From positions 1,054,001 to 1,118,000 of the forward strand of contig CM050000.1 in assembly GCA_016630955.3 (NCBI GenBank): 64,000 nt of DNA, given 5' to 3'. The notes beneath the pieces are model-generated. The model saw only the letters and a program-made list of their open reading frames with translations, searched no databases and was not told the DNA's origin. The DNA is from Didymella arachidicola. Lineage: Eukaryota > Ascomycota > Dothideomycetes > Pleosporales > Didymellaceae. Every line of letters starts with the position of its first letter. The first letter of the stretch is position 1. Position numbers and translations under genes: made by a program. Below are positions 10,385 to 21,145 of this stretch, one piece after another.

Positions 10385-12519
10385 ATGGCCTCCCGCAGGT
10401 CGCTGGGCGGCGGTCGCGTGCTTGGGAGCGGGAGGAACCTGTCGCCTGCTGTGTCGCCGGCGCCCCCGCATGCACAGGCGCTGCAGGCACCGCAGGCGCG
10501 GCACAGCCATGTCCGCAATGCGAGTCTGCTGTCGCCCTCGGAAAGCTCCCTGTCGCTGAGCAGCCAGACGTCCAACAGCCCCGCCAGCACCGCCGAGACG
10601 AGGGAAGACATCAGCAGCAAGGTCCTGCTGGGGCCGAGTGAGAATGCCGCTGCCCGTGCTAGTAACCGTCTGGCGTGTCCAATATGCAGTGAGGAGATGG
10701 TACGCTGATAGCACCTGCCCGCACCCTATGCAGTGAACTGATGACGGCAGGTGACGCTTCTCCAACTGAATCGGTACTGCCGCCCTACGCTATTGTCCCT
10801 GATGTATAACTTCTAATCTCTGCCAGCCATCTTGACGATAATCACCAGAATCTCGTCGAGGAAGAGCAGGACGAGGTCAAGAATTGGTTCGAGGAGCAGA
10901 TGGTCAAGGCGAAGAAATTTCAGCCTCTCGTCGTACTGAACCAGAAACTCAAGGGCCTTGACGTCTTCGAATCGAACAGCTCGCCCACGCCGCCACCTAC
11001 GACCCACTCTCACAGCGCATCGCACACCCGTACCGCTCATGATACGCCACCAGTATCTATCGTTTGTCGAGATCCCGAGGAAGAAGTGACCAGAGCGCAT
11101 TGGCAGAGACCAGGGTATCGAGACGTATGTTCAGACCCAGTTTGCGGGAGACCTATCACTGGCTCGGGCATGGCGCTGGGCAACAGCCAGATAGCTGTCA
11201 ATTGCAGGCAGTGTGGCCAACTGTTCTGCGAGGACCACACATTGTACCAGATGAAGTTGTCACGAGCAGCAAAGCATGATCCTGTACGAGGCATCTGGTG
11301 TAGAGTCTGCGAGACTTGCTATAAGTCAAGAGACGGCTACAACGATCACCATGGTTTCGAGCGCAACCACTTCGACGAATTTGCAAAGATCAGACGGAAA
11401 AGGGTGGACAGAGAGCACATGGAAGTCAGCAGGCTGGAAAAGCGCCTCACGAAACTGACGCAACTACTTGCCAATCCACCCCCCGTCGACGAAACACCAG
11501 CTGCAGGAGGAGGTTGGTTTAGGTTATCTGCTGTTGGCATCAACACCGCCAAGGATCAGCGCAAGGCCTTGGAGCAGTCGATCATCACTTGGGAAGAAGA
11601 TGCGAAAGTCTCACATTGCCCGTTTTGCCAGCAGGAATTTTCGGCATACACGTTCCGCCGACATCACTGTCGGATGTGTGGGCGAGTCGTGTGTGGCGAT
11701 CCAAACACTGGATGCTCGACGGAGATTGGACTGAATGTCAATCCTAAGAAGTCTGAGAAGGCGTCAGACCAGGTCAGCATCGATGTGCGCATGTGCAAAG
11801 ACTGCAATCACACACTCTTCAGCAGAGCTGACTTCGATCGCGAGATGGCTGAAAGGCCAAAAGATCAGCGAGCTTATGAGAATCTTGCGCAATTCGAGAG
11901 AGGCATCCGATTGCTGCTACCGCGATTCCAGAAGCTATTGATAGCTCTGCAAGATCCCGAAAAGCCGCCGACTCCACAACAACTCAGAGATGCGACCAAA
12001 GTTCGCAAACGGCTCATGGAGGCATTCGCACAGTTCGACGCAGCCGCCAAACGAATTCGAGACCTACCGACCGAGTCTTCTACACAGAAGCGGTTGCAGA
12101 AAGCCGTCTACCAACAAGCGTATAGCTTTCTGAGCCTGCATATGCTTCCTCTGCGGGCGTTACCGAAGATTCTCAAGCATGCTGCTCCACAAGGCCTGCC
12201 AGCGAAGGGTGGTGCATTAGCTGCGATCAAGGCCAACGATAGGCTGGGCGGTAGTGCTATCGGTAGCAGCGAGGTGTCTGCCATGGAGTCCGAAGAGAAG
12301 GAACTACGTGAACGGCTGATCATCCTCGAAGAACAGAAGTTCATGGTCAGCGAAATGGTGGCCGATGCTGCCAAGCATCGACGGTTCGACGAGCAGACAA
12401 GTTTAGCCCAGAATTTGGAAGACTTGAATCAAGAGATCGACCAGATCAATGGGCAATTGAGTCAACTGGACTTCGCTAGTGCATATCAGAGGGACATGGC
12501 TAGTCCGGTCCCGGGATGA
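10385..12519 (+). CDS. PEP7: FYVE zinc-finger protein, Pep7/Vac1 (rabenosyn-like)
   Basis: Endosomal tether that binds PtdIns3P, Rab5-type GTPase and the SM protein Vps45 for Golgi-to-endosome fusion. Exons 10385-10699, a 23-bp microexon 10751-10773, and 10827-12519 give 676 residues. The microexon completes an N-terminal C2H2 finger: C98, C101, then H114 and H119. A first zinc-binding FYVE-related module starts near C214. The canonical FYVE domain starts near C377 and contains the PtdIns3P-binding signature RRHHCRMCG. The C-terminal third is helical/coiled coil, where Rab binding resides in the family. The start at 10385 has a strong Kozak context. The Ser/Pro/Ala-rich first 90 residues are probably disordered. 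Confidence 0.93.
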
Positions 12520-12976
12520 GAGCATGGAAATAGTCTACAGGAACACCCCTATACGGACTCAAAGCCGTGCCATCGCCCCATAAGGCAACAAGGCAAGCCA
12601 ACTGAAGTGGAGATATACCCCCAGCGAAATATGCAATAACAAAAGCAGCTAGACGGCGCTCGAAAGGCGTTGAAGGGCAAGGTACGCAATCTACCGGCAT
12701 ATGCCAGTCCCATCTCTTCAATACATCTATTACGAGGCTGTGAACATGCGGCCAATGGTCCAAGAGTTCTTGCGTCGACTGTCTCTGTTCGTCGTTTAAT
12801 CCCCGAGCGCTCGTGAGCAGGAGATTGCTCCGAATCCTTCGCATCAGCGTTTCTCAGCCCCAAGCACGGATCAGTCTCTTTTTAGGGTCAAGGTTCGGCT
12901 CGACCCTAGTCAGCCCCGCTGCCACAGCCAAAGACCATACCTCTTGAGTATTCGCAAGCAGTGGAGGCAGAAATGT
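12500..12976 (-). pseudogene. Protein-like frame broken by one TGA, tail-to-tail with PEP7
   Basis: Reading the minus strand from 12976, one frame runs to the stop at 12500 with a single in-frame TGA (12854-12856). Before the TGA there are 40 codons of protein-like sequence (FLPPLLANTQEVWSLAVAAG...); after it there are 117 more with hydrophobic, helical character. A TTTAG acceptor (12977-12981) immediately precedes the frame, suggesting an upstream exon. I do not recognise the family. Either the gene is newly broken, or translation starts at the ATG at 12844 (114 aa), or the TGA is a sequencing error. The last 20 bp overlap the 3' end of the PEP7 coding region. Confidence 0.4.
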
Positions 12977-13103
12977 CTAAACATTCAATCAGTCAGGGTC
13001 GTTCCGTGTGGGATGAGGGAGTAGGGTCAGATTTAAGACGAAGCATTATCTCACCAACGTCGTCGCCCATTGTGTGATTCCTTCCTCTCCATATACCTCA
13101 ATC

Positions 13104-14042
13104 ATGCTGAGCCTACATCTCCTTCCCCTTCTCTCCAGCCTTGCGCTTCACCCTACCGTATCTGTAGCGGCAGCCATCAGTACACGCGATTACTGCCGCA
13201 CAAACTTGAGTTGCACGTTCACGCAACTCACGGCCATGAGCATGTCCACACGCCTCGACTACGTCAAAACAATGCAGTCCAACTTCTTCGCACCCCTGAA
13301 TGCAGACAACCAGTTCGCAGCGATCGAAGGTGTTATCCAATTCTTCATCAACAACAACCTTGGCTCGCCGGAGAGTTGGGCGTCGTATGTTGATGCTGGC
13401 ATCGTTGAGGGCATCCAGAACGGTGGTGCAATCGCGCTGGGTCTTCGCACGGACAATGGGAGTAACCCTGGTACGGAGCCGTGGACAAGGTTCTTTCAGA
13501 CGATGGAAAAAAGTGGATATAAGGATCGAGATGTAAGTGTGTCGGAACACACAAAGCTCAATCATATCTGGGATTGCACTGACATGGACACAGGCTCATG
13601 ATGAAGGATGGTCCGTCGCTGAACAGACTGCCACTGACTATGGCAAGACGATTGCAGATGCCAAGTTCACGGCCACTGAGCACGAGGAGAGGTGGTATCT
13701 TTTCTCGCAGCTTTTCAGGCTGATTATGCGGAACCATGATGAAGCGGTGGATGTTTGTAGAGTGTACGTTTACCTCCCCACGTCTTCGTTGCTTCTCTTA
13801 TGTGTTTTGAACCCCTCCCTGACTCTCGCAGTGCCGCGCTCGCCAACCCACTTACCTGGGCTTTTGCGCCTAAGTGCGATGATCTGATTAATTGGCTGAC
13901 GGACATCACGGATATTGAGCCTACGGTTTGCTTGAGTAAGACGGTGTGGGACCTAGTCGACCCTGGGAATAAAGTCTTGGAGTTGCCGTGGGTGTTTGGA
14001 AAGATTCTGGGAGGGTTGATTCAATGCTTCAAGGAGACTTGA
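13104..14042 (+). CDS. Predicted secreted protein, 269 aa, unknown function
   Basis: Exons 13104-13532, 13594-13763 and 13832-14042 joined over 61- and 68-bp introns. I start at M 13104 because it opens directly into a typical signal peptide (MLSLHLLPLLSSLALHP...SVAAA); an in-frame M ten codons upstream would bury it. The mature protein has six cysteines spread along its length (DYC, LSC, VCRV, KCDD, VCLS, QCF), compatible with three disulphides, and no membrane helix after the signal. I do not recognise the family. The splice junctions restore continuous frame (KDRD-AHDEGW and VCRV-AALANP), which supports the model. Confidence 0.72.
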
Positions 14043-16715
14043 GGGCGTGCGCTGATGGCAGTTCAGCGAAGTGGTAGCTACTTCTTAGCGGCTTTATGTT
14101 CGAATATAATCGCCGAACCGGCCTGACTTCAACGGTTCAACCGCTTCCACGGGATTTCTGTTATCTGTACGTCGTTCATCCAGCGCTGATCTCGTCCGTG
14201 AAAGGTCCTTCTGGTGCATCGTATCCCTCCGTCTGTCACGGTCAGATTTGCCTATTGTGAAAAAAGGCATCTTGAACATTGGCATTGTCTTTATATCACT
14301 TTCGCCTTACCAAAGGCGAAAACAATAGCCAAGCACACCCCGATCACTAACTCAGGACGACAGCTGTCAAGTCATCTATACAGCACCCTTGTACATAATG
14401 TCAGATGCAAACAGTCGACCTGCCCGGATGTGCTTGCAGGCCGCAAAGGACCGAAGTGACGCGGTAGGGCCGCTATCTCGATAAGAATTAAGGAGCGGAG
14501 ATGCTGTAAGGAGGATTCGATGATTGCGTCCTCATTCCACAAGCACTCGACTTCCCTCAACTTTTCCGGCATGTCATGCCCGCACTACTGTGTTAGAGAG
14601 CATAAGTATTGCAGGTGGGGAACGGCGTCCAGGGTGCGGGCCGAAACACAGAGCTTGTTAGTTATTGTTCTGTCTAATAAAGTAGTTTAAGCAGCTAACT
14701 TATAAGCTGTCTGTTAAATTGCAAGCTATAAAGATTTTAATACGTGAGTATGACTATAAGTCCGCCTAAGACCCAGCCACAATACTTATGCCCTCTACCA
14801 CAGTATCAACAGTGATCAATTTCGCCTAGTACAATCGATTTATGAGCCATGTTTCTACTACCATTGTCTACTGCATCCATCGAGAGTGCAAGAGGATAGT
14901 GAACCTTTGCGAGAGGCCAACTGCCAGATAAAGTGCAACATGATGAATACCCAAACCAACGCTACGTCGTTGCAACGACGAGAGGTAAGTTTGATGAGCC
15001 GCAATGTGGCCTGCGTCTCACGAACTGATGCGCCACCTTGACAGCCCCCAAGGTAGTCGACTTCAATCAGAAGTCTTGCACAATACCTTTCTGCCATCCG
15101 CTAGAAGTCCAAGATACATTCTACTCTCCACTGTCCAAGAACATTTCTTAGCGCGTTAGATGCTGCGATACACCGACCTCTAATTATATTGATCTTGCGC
15201 GGAAGCCATAATGCGTGAAGCAGAGGGAAGAACGAGCTTACGGACAGTACATTGGAGGAAGATGGAAAAGGCATACACATTATCCGACGACACCCGTGAT
15301 AGCGATCGCAATATTGATGGATGGATGAGGATCATCGAAGAGTACGTAACATAACATCTTAAGAAAAACCCTGATAACCTCCCAGCCATGTCCAACATTG
15401 CTGAGTGCTGGGATGGAAAGAATCGAGACCAGAGACCTGACCTCTCTCTAGGCCATATCTCACATAACAGAGGATCCCGTGCCTTCGATGTTCAGCCTTC
15501 ACAGGAAGACGAAGGTAATGAGACTGATAACTTTCTAGTCTTGTGATATGAATGGGCAAATAGGACCCATGCGTACGCAGTAAGTTATCTTTTCTCGGCC
15601 CTTGTTCCTCAGCCCTGTTGCGCCAAGTGATCTTCTAGGCATTGAGCACCATTGTTAGTGAAGGTTGTCACATACAATGCGTAACACGCAGCTCCTTGAT
15701 GCGTGGGACTTCGCAGCAGTCAATTGAAAAAGCCTTGCGGGTGAATGTCGCTCGAGCCTCGAGGGAGTCGAGGCACGCCGTACGTTACGGTGTTACGTAG
15801 CATCTTAAGATGGGCGAGTCATGCCTCACACCTGCTGGGATGTGAGCATGCGGGCTACGTCATTCACCGAAGGAGCCTTCGGCTAATCAGCGAGTCATCG
15901 CAACCGGGCATTTCAAAGCTTATCGTCGCCACATCCACAAAGCTTGCCAAAGCTTCATGCGAAAAGCTCACCAGTGTCACCACCAACATGCGAGTTCAGC
16001 ACCGAGGATAGCCGTCTACATGGCGGTAGATTGCGCTGGAATTTGCGGCTTTCAGAACGTGGCAACAAGTTGCGATCCAGCCCTGCGCCAACATCTGCAA
16101 CGAGGTCCTTGGCAACCCACACGCGCTCACCGCGGAAGCACCGATCCCAACATGTTGCACGTCCCTCCAGGGAAGCAGTGAATTCAGGCCTTCGATCCAA
16201 AGGTGTGCTAGGATGTTGCAAGCCTTGGCCGGAGGGACCGCCGCTCATTTCGACTGTGTGGAAACTCCCCAATCGGTCGGGGTGCCGGTATCTCACAAGC
16301 ACGTGGCCCTGAACATGTCGCCACCTAGATCCGAAAGTCCTGCTGTGCTATCTGGCAGGTTAGGACTGGGGAAGGAGAGGTGCGATATTTCAAATGCTCT
16401 CTTCAACTTTCCCCGCGTTCTTTATGGGGCAACTCGTTGCTTTACCCCAGAGTCCCCCAGAGTTTACAGGTTGCGGTGTCGCGTGCCAAATTGGAAGCTA
16501 TTTGGTAATGGTCCCGCTGGCTGGCATCTGCCAAAACTTTCAGTGGCTGGCAGACCCCAGTCGATGCGGGTAGGGCCCCGTAGCTCGAAGCACTAAGGCT
16601 AGAGAACGTTTCGGGGTAGACGCGAGTGGTGTTATTTCGCGCGCTGTTCAGGATCTGCCGTTGCTTAGCTCCCATCTGGCATCAGCCGATGATGCGGCTC
16701 AAGTTACGTGGGATG
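14043..16715. other. Gene-poor region
   Basis: About 2.7 kb with only short unconvincing frames on both strands. Around 14,640-14,860 it becomes AT-rich and holds a degenerate MITE terminus. Nothing else supportable was found: no tRNA, no coding frame with splice support. Confidence 0.55.
14770..14805. repeat. Degenerate MITE-B terminus
   Basis: The 36-bp stretch ending CTACCACAGTA resembles the right end of MITE-B at 17,150-17,183 (acccacctacactacttacg then ataccacagta) at most positions. No partner end was found nearby, so it is probably a solitary remnant. Confidence 0.45.
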
Positions 16716-16717
16716 TA

Positions 16718-17181
16718 CTGTGGTGTCAGGCGTACTGGTATCCGACGCAAATATTGTGAGTGGGTCCGGCACAACCGGATGGCCTTACTCGTGAGATTAC
16801 ATCGGATCCTGTCTGCTTTTTGATATATTACAGCACTTACCCTGCAAATTGCTTAAGTTACAGCCTCTAGGACTAGAAAAGTATTAAAAACGCATCAGAT
16901 TAGTGCCTCATACAACTAAAAAAAATACGACCGAAACCCCTTGTCATCGTGTCCATTCACAAGATATATATCTGCAACCACAGTAAATAGTGCAGGTAGG
17001 TCCCGGTGTGGAGGATGATTACGATCGGCGTATTGAAACTTTTACTGGCTTGGATAGGACCAATAGAGTGCTAGTCAGCATTTGAAGCATAGACATGACT
17101 CTTAGGGAAAGCCAAATTCATCTTCAGTCCGCACCCCTGGACTCCGGGACCCACCTACACTACTTACGCCTAATACCACAG
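16718..17181. mobile_element. MITE-B copy 1, interrupted by MITE-A
   Basis: Left end CTGTGGTGTCAGGCGTA and right end (reverse complement CTGTGGTATTAGGCGTAAGT) form an imperfect terminal inverted repeat flanked by TA on both sides (16716-17 and 17182-83). The element is split after its first 17 bp by MITE-A. The continuing sequence (AATAGTGCAGGTAGGTCCC...) matches the reverse-oriented copy at 57,301-57,462, including the shared core TCGGCGTATTGAA. Without MITE-A it is about 213 bp. Tc1/mariner-like TA insertion is inferred. Confidence 0.65.
16735..16983. mobile_element. MITE-A copy 1 nested in MITE-B
   Basis: A 249-bp non-coding element flanked by TA (16733-34 and 16984-85). Its interior matches the cleaner copy at 57026-57275 along nearly its whole length, including CTCTAGGAC followed by AAAAGTATTAAAAACGCATC. 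The left terminus here is eroded relative to the second copy. Confidence 0.7.
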
Positions 17182-17183
17182 TA

Positions 17184-17736
17184 CGGGACACGGACGGAGC
17201 GTGGGCTCAAGCGTTCCCCAGCACACTCTTCGCTCTTATCTTCGGCCCACTTTTACATAGGTCGTCCAGCTTCGTACTTGTCGTACTTGGTGTACTTGTG
17301 CTGGAGCCCCGAGTTGCGGCCCGAACTGCTGCAGAACAGCTTCGAGGTTGAATCTACAGATGTTAATTACCTCGAGATCATCAAGGGTCTTTAATTATCT
17401 CTCGTAAGTGGTGGCTCCCCCGCAGGACCTAGTCTCGAATCCGGGGGCATTAGCGGCTGATCCACATTGACATGCCCAGATGCAGTTTTACTACGCTCGG
17501 ATCAACGACCTTACCGTAGTGGTAGCGCGATTCCGACCTTATCGCACCAGGGCGCCTCTGACGTACTCCTAGGGCAAGCGTGGGTAGCGATTGCCGGCTT
17601 CGATGCATTCATAAAGTGACCCCATGTCGTCCCTCTGTGCGGATCCAGCAGCTCCTTTAGTTGTCCTCACGAGTCCTGAGTTTCGGATCTATGCAGACAT
17701 ATCATCTCGGGCATTCAACCTTTTTTGTACTTCACA
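17184..17736. other. Intergenic region upstream of the permease
   Basis: No gene supported. This should hold the promoter of the amino-acid permease; no recognisable operator was seen. Confidence 0.5.
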
Positions 17737-19257
17737 ATGGTCGACTTTAAGGATCCCAACTACTCAGACCCTGAGAAATCAGCATACGACGACAATGACA
17801 TTCATCCAACATCGTCTGGTGTACAGCAAGGCACCGCCCGTCGAGTCTCAATCACAGACGCCGTCTTTGGAGAGATTAGCGAAGATGGGCCAAACTACCG
17901 CGCTGTATGCTGTCCAGATAATCCTGCACGAAGAGTCACTAATAATTGCAGGTTGGCTGGAAAGGCACAACGGTGCTCATGCTGAAGACGCAGATTGGTC
18001 TTGGTGTCCTATCCATTCCCTCCGTCTTCCACAGCCTCGGCATGATCCCCGGTGTGATTATCATTCTGGTCATCGCTGTGATGACGAGTTGGTCCAACTA
18101 CATGATTGGTGTATTCAAGATGAACCATCCTGATATCTACGGTATCGACGACGTTGGCCGCAAGCTCTTCGGACGTGCCGGCTACGAGTTCTTGGGTATC
18201 ACATTCGCCCTGTACTGGATTTTCGTTGCTGGTTCCGGTATGATAGGTATTTCGACAGCCTTGAATGCTCTTTCGTCCCACGGCGCTTGCACAGCCATCT
18301 TCGTCGCTGTTGCTGCCATTGTTGCCTTTTGTCTGGGCAGTATTCAGACCCTCGGAAAGATCTCCTGGCTCGCTTGGGTCGGTGTTGTCAGCATTCTTAG
18401 CTCCAGTAAGTCCCTGACGGTTCTCACTGCCCTTAAGTGTGCCATTGCTAACGGTTGGTGCAGTTCTCATCTTGACAATTGCTGTCGGTGTTCAAGACCG
18501 CCCCGCCGATGCGCCCCAGACTGGCCCCTTCAAGTCCGATTATGAACTATTCGGCTCGCCCACCCCCGCTGATGCCTTTGCTTCAATATCCTCCATTGTC
18601 TTCGCCTATGCTGGAACCCCGGCTTTCTTCAACATCATCTCTGAAATGCGCGAGCCCCGCCACTACACCCGCGCTCTCATCGTTTGCCAGTCAACAATGA
18701 CTGCAGTTTACATCGCCATTGGATGCGTCGTCTACTACTACTGCGGATCCTACGTGTCGTCGCCCGCGCTCGGTTCCGCCGGACACCTCATGAAGAAGGT
18801 CTGCTACGGCATCGCGCTCCCGGGACTGCTGGTTAGCACGACAATGTTCGTGCATTTCGCGGCCAAGTACCTATTCCTGCGCATCCTCCGTGGATCCCAG
18901 CATCTTACACGAAACACCCCGACGCACTGGGTGACCTGGATCGGCTGCACTGCCGGAAACGCCATCATTGCGTACATTGTCGCCAGCGCCATTCCCGTTT
19001 TCGGTGGTCTCGTGTCCCTGATCGGTGCGCTCCTCGGTACCCTCATGTCCATGCAGCCCATGGGTTGCATGTGGCTGTACGATAACTGGCGCAACCACAG
19101 GACGCCCAAGTGGTACTTCATGGTTGGCTGGTGTGCGTTCATGATTATCGGAGGTTGGTTCCTCACGATAGCTGGAACATATGGATCTATTGTCGGCATT
19201 ATCGACAGCAGCAAATCGTCAGCATGGAGTTGCGCTGACAACTCCAACTCGTCGTGA
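17737..19257 (+). CDS. Neutral amino-acid permease (Aa_trans/AAAP family, Mtr-like)
   Basis: Plasma-membrane amino-acid/H+ symporter of the AAAP family, resembling Neurospora Mtr. Exons 17737-17904, 17952-18405 and 18464-19257, with 47- and 58-bp introns, give 471 residues. The cytosolic N terminus (about 55 residues, acidic/polar) is followed by the first helix with the family hallmark GWKGTTVLMLKTQIGLGVLS and then by roughly ten more hydrophobic helices. The last one ends shortly before the C-terminal Ser/Asn tail. Both splice junctions fall inside continuous family sequence (NYRA-VGWKG and ILSS-ILILTIAVG). Substrate range (neutral aliphatic and aromatic amino acids) is inferred from the subfamily. 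Confidence 0.9.
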
Positions 19258-19673
19258 GTTGGGGAGAAGCATTGTCACACTTGTGTATGTATAACTGTGG
19301 GATTGCACTGAAGCGCCATGGGATTGGCATTTTCCATAAGACGAGGAATAGCTCGATCTAAAGGCAATGTCTCGTCATTAGGTACACGTTTGATGTTGAA
19401 ATCCATACGGAGCTGAGCATGTCATAAGTGGGCCCTCTCCAAGTCTGCGTACAGGATACACGTAAAATACCCAGCAGAGCAGGTACAGCGCTCGTGCTGA
19501 AGCACTGTAATGGCTAGACCACAGACCGACTCGCCATGGAGACGACAATGTCATGTACTAATTAGGAGTCCCAGCCGACGCCGAAAACACTGGCTTTGTC
19601 AAAGGCACTTTTGTCACTGAAGTCTTCCAGGCTATCGAATGGCGACTTCATACATGGCTCGTCTCCACCCCCT
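19258..19673. other. Convergent intergenic region
   Basis: Between the 3' ends of the permease and the PARG-like gene; 3' UTRs expected. Nothing else seen. Confidence 0.5.
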
Positions 19674-20534
19674 CTACGATCCCCCAAAGACCTCCTGAAA
19701 GATTTCAAGGTTCCGCTGTCCAGACGGCCCGCCAGCATAAACAGCAAAAGCAACAGTCTGAAACCACCCAGCAAACTCCTCCCTCTCAAGCGCATTCTTC
19801 ATCTCCCTCGCAACAGCGCGCGGCGGACACCCATACGCACCGCAGCCCATGGCCCCCAGCACAAGACCAGTAACCCCATGCACCGCCGCTGCTCTCAACA
19901 CCAACAGGATCTTCTCGCGCAGATCTTCCAGCTCAGACGGATCCGCGAATTCTTCTCCGTCGGCTGTGCATTTTGGCCAGCATGGCGCAGCCACAGTGAT
20001 GACAGTCACCATGTGCCGCTGCTCAGCTGGGAGGTCGATTAGGTTGCGGTTCAGCGTGTCCTTGAAGACTACAACGTTTGGTGATACGATGCCCGCGCAT
20101 GATCCGGGCCCGGTGTTCGGAAACGGGTACCATTCGGGGTTTAGTGTGGCGTACAGCGTGGATGAGTAGCAGAGAGCTTCTTCCTGCGTCTGCGATAGGG
20201 TGTAGCGCCAGCCGCCGCCGGGTTCGCGATCGCTCGCCAGATTCAATACGCCTATGTTGGTGCGCCTTGGGGGGTTGGGGTTGGGGTTGGGGAGGGCAGG
20301 GGTGGTGGCGTCGAGGGTCCGGGCGAGAGCGAAGGCGTCGCTGTTGTGGACTTGGATGGGACGGCGGGTGAGGCTAGGGTAGAGAGGGCTTGATTTGTCG
20401 AGGGGTGGGAGTTGGGCTGGGATGAAGGCACTGTCGAGTGGGTTTCCGCCTTGAGCCGCTGCGGATGCGGCAATGGAGGGTGTGCGTCTGAGTGTGTCTT
20501 CGCAGGCCCTGCGCCGGCTTGCAATGTCGAGCAT
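19674..20534 (-). CDS. Microbial-type PARG domain protein (poly(ADP-ribose) glycohydrolase-like)
   Basis: 286-residue single-exon protein of the DUF2263/TIGR02452 family, a macrodomain-related fold proposed to remove ADP-ribose. The PARG signature GGG-X(8)-QEE is present: G106-G108 and Q117-E119, within LNLASDREPGGGWR...QTQEEALCYSS. E118 and E119 are the expected catalytic glutamates. A second conserved block, LGAMGCGAYGCPP, forms the macrodomain phosphate-binding loop near residue 235. The (NP)n run at residues 83-88 is encoded by a TTGGGG-like repeat and is not telomeric. Activity is inferred from family and intact motif. No signal peptide, so likely cytosolic or nuclear. Confidence 0.85.
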   Translation of the reverse strand: MLDIASRRRACEDTLRRTPSIAASAAAQGGNPLDSAFIPAQLPPLDKSSPLYPSLTRRPIQVHNSDAFALARTLDATTPALPNPNPNPPRRTNIGVLNLASDREPGGGWRYTLSQTQEEALCYSSTLYATLNPEWYPFPNTGPGSCAGIVSPNVVVFKDTLNRNLIDLPAEQRHMVTVITVAAPCWPKCTADGEEFADPSELEDLREKILLVLRAAAVHGVTGLVLGAMGCGAYGCPPRAVAREMKNALEREEFAGWFQTVAFAVYAGGPSGQRNLEIFQEVFGGS

Positions 20535-21145
20535 TTTGATTTACAGCCGTGGACACTGACTACGTTGCTGTGGTGCTTTAGATGCAAGCCTGGTTGTGTT
20601 GAGTGTTCAGTGATATGGTTGCCTAGCTCATGGCAGCCTTGCGTCTGTACACGTTGCGTTCCTGCTAGCTCTTTTCCTTTTCGACTCAGCCAACATTCAA
20701 CACTCGTACTTGTGGGAGCGCCATGCAACCAATTCCGAGATTACTGGTGCATATGTCCCATGATGCGTGGCAGTGGCAGTGGTAAAGAAGTACACGCCAA
20801 CTGTAAGCCAGCCTCATATCGGAACCTAGGCTCATTAACGTCAGAAAGTGGATATAGTGAATGGATGGATAGATGTGTGTAACAAATCTCGTATTCTCTA
20901 CAAGGCGGGATCTCATGGGATCCAACGGTGTCACATATACATATATAGTACATGACATGAAACCTGTCCGCGGGACTCTTTATTCGAGGTGACTGATCAA
21001 GTGCATTCCCGTCAGGTGTCGACGCTTCTCTTCTCATACTCTCCCCCCTTCCACCCTTTCCTTGCAGCCACCGTGTCAAAACGCCGTCGTGCAAAGTGTA
21101 CATGGTGAAGTATAGACGCGCAGTGCGCCAAAGCATACATAATTC
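20535..21145. other. Intergenic region
   Basis: Upstream of the PARG-like gene and downstream of mL44. No gene or RNA supported. Confidence 0.5.

Noticed and set aside
17400..17470. Possible tRNA (short TCGAATCC-like stretch)
   Set aside because: No consistent acceptor, D or anticodon stems could be drawn around it.
20270..20300. TTGGGG-type repeats suggesting an interstitial telomere
   Set aside because: Only about three units, lying in the PARG-like coding frame where they encode an Asn-Pro run.
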